Shown here piece by piece: positions 6,721 to 8,210 of a stretch of 8,210 nucleotides of DNA. The position numbers were made by a program, and so were the translations under genes. The stretch is taken from contig JACZKN010000178.1 in NCBI GenBank assembly GCA_014859985.1, positions 1 to 8,210 on the forward strand. Direction: 5' to 3'. The notes under the pieces are model-generated. The model had not been told where the DNA came from, did no database searches, and saw nothing but the letters and a program-made list of their open reading frames with translations. Within the stretch, counting starts at the first letter, position 1. The number at the start of each line of letters is the position of its first letter. This stretch comes from Candidatus Krumholzibacteriia bacterium. GTDB taxonomy: Bacteria; Krumholzibacteriota; Krumholzibacteriia; LZORAL124-64-63.

Positions 6721-6767
6721 AAAAGCACGAATCCGGTGCAGCCACAGACCCGCAGAAAGGCTAGACC

Positions 6768-7739
<972 letters not shown>

Positions 7740-7767
7740 GGCGGCCGGCCAGCGAAAGCGAGACCGC

Positions 7768-8112
7768 ATGAACAGCGACGGCGTGTCCCTGCCGACGACC
7801 ATTGCCCAGCTCGGCAACGTGGCCAAGACCCAGTCGCGGGTCCAGCAGCAGGGCCAGAACGTCACGCCGTTCAAGGACCAGCTGGATCGGCAGGAGGACC
7901 TGAAGGTCCAGCGGGTCAAGCAGGCCGAGGCGGCGGACCACCGCCGGATCGAGACCGACGAGGAGTCCCCCGACAAGCGGCAGCGGCGGCGGCAGCGCCG
8001 CGAGCGCAAGCTGCTCGCGCGGGACCGGAGCGAGGGTGAAACCGGCGCCGAGGGCGGCGCCGACGACCAGGACCAGGAGACCGTGGGCGTGCTGATCGAC
8101 CTGCGGGCCTGA
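7768..8112 (+). CDS. Small charged hydrophilic protein downstream of fliA
   Basis: I cannot assign a function to this 114-residue protein. It has no membrane segment and no signal peptide. The N-terminal part is Gln-rich and likely helical (about 20-60, with many Q, K, E and R). A strongly basic patch of K/R/Q lies around residues 70-85, then an acidic, Gly-rich stretch (about 88-104), and it ends in a short hydrophobic strand, VGVLIDLRA. Small hydrophilic proteins with Gln-rich helices and an I-D-x-x end are, to my recollection, common downstream of fliA in several phyla, but I cannot name a family. The ATG has only a weak purine-rich site (AAAGCGAG, 7755-7762). It is probably co-transcribed with fliA. 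Confidence 0.65.
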   Translation: MNSDGVSLPTTIAQLGNVAKTQSRVQQQGQNVTPFKDQLDRQEDLKVQRVKQAEAADHRRIETDEESPDKRQRRRQRRERKLLARDRSEGETGAEGGADDQDQETVGVLIDLRA

Positions 8113-8131
8113 CAGACGAGGGAGCCGAAGC

Positions 8132-8210
8132 GTGGACTGGAGCCAGATCCTGCGTCACCTCCAGGGACAGGGCCCGGTCATCTGGGCGGCCGCCGCCGCG
8201 GTGGCGGCCG
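8132..8210 (+). CDS. N-terminus of a probable membrane-anchored protein, partial
   Basis: A GTG at 8132 preceded by GAGGGAG (8118-8124) opens a frame that runs off the window end after 26 codons. The residues (DWSQILRHLQGQGP followed by VIWAAAAAVAA) look like a short amphipathic start leading into a membrane helix. It begins 19 bases after the previous stop, in the same orientation, so it likely belongs to the fliA transcript. Membrane-anchored coiled-coil proteins of unknown role are often found in this position, but nothing visible here decides the family. Confidence 0.5.
   Translation, partial: MDWSQILRHLQGQGPVIWAAAAAVAA

Overview
The window is a piece of a flagellar biosynthesis locus from a GC-rich bacterium (roughly 70 % GC by eye). 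Every convincing gene is on the + strand. It carries the core of the flagellar type III export gate (fliP, fliQ, fliR, flhB, flhA), then a FlhF-like protein, a small two-helix membrane protein, the flagellar sigma factor fliA, a charged small protein, and the first 26 codons of another likely membrane protein. No mobile element, CRISPR array, tRNA or rRNA was seen. The phylum cannot be fixed from these genes: the order fliPQR-flhB-flhA-flhF-fliA occurs in many lineages that combine sigma-54 and sigma-28 control. The very high GC, the frequent GTG/TTG starts and the divergent FlhF suggest a deltaproteobacteria-like or less-studied phylum; this is inference only.

Layout: bases 1-196 are a leader region holding a near-consensus sigma-54 (-24/-12) promoter at 136-152, followed by a Shine-Dalgarno and a TTG start for fliP at 197. 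The next five genes (197-5317) are tightly packed with gaps of 8-52 bases and probably form one transcript. flhA overlaps the FlhF-like gene by 35 bases. A small membrane protein gene (6445-6699) occupies the place where flhG often lies. The largest gap (6700-6767) contains a second sigma-54-type promoter directly in front of fliA. fliA is followed by a strong hairpin around its stop codon, a small hydrophilic protein gene, and a gene cut by the window edge.

How it fits together: FliP/FliQ/FliR form the inner-membrane export gate, FlhB switches substrate class through its NPTH self-cleavage site, and FlhA is the nine-subunit export ring. FlhF normally sets flagellar position and number, and FliA transcribes late filament and chemotaxis genes. 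The two sigma-54-type promoters suggest RpoN-dependent transcription of both the export-gate operon and fliA.

The most unusual point is the FlhF-like protein. It has the FlhF N-terminal region and overall NG-domain order, but every GTP-binding motif is altered: the P-loop lysine is arginine, and DTxR, DTAGR and TKxD are all lost or degraded. flhG, which encodes the partner that activates the FlhF GTPase, is not next to it. This looks like a FlhF that has become a pseudo-GTPase. The FliA protein also carries an unusual tail of about 70 residues with a CX3CX2C cluster.
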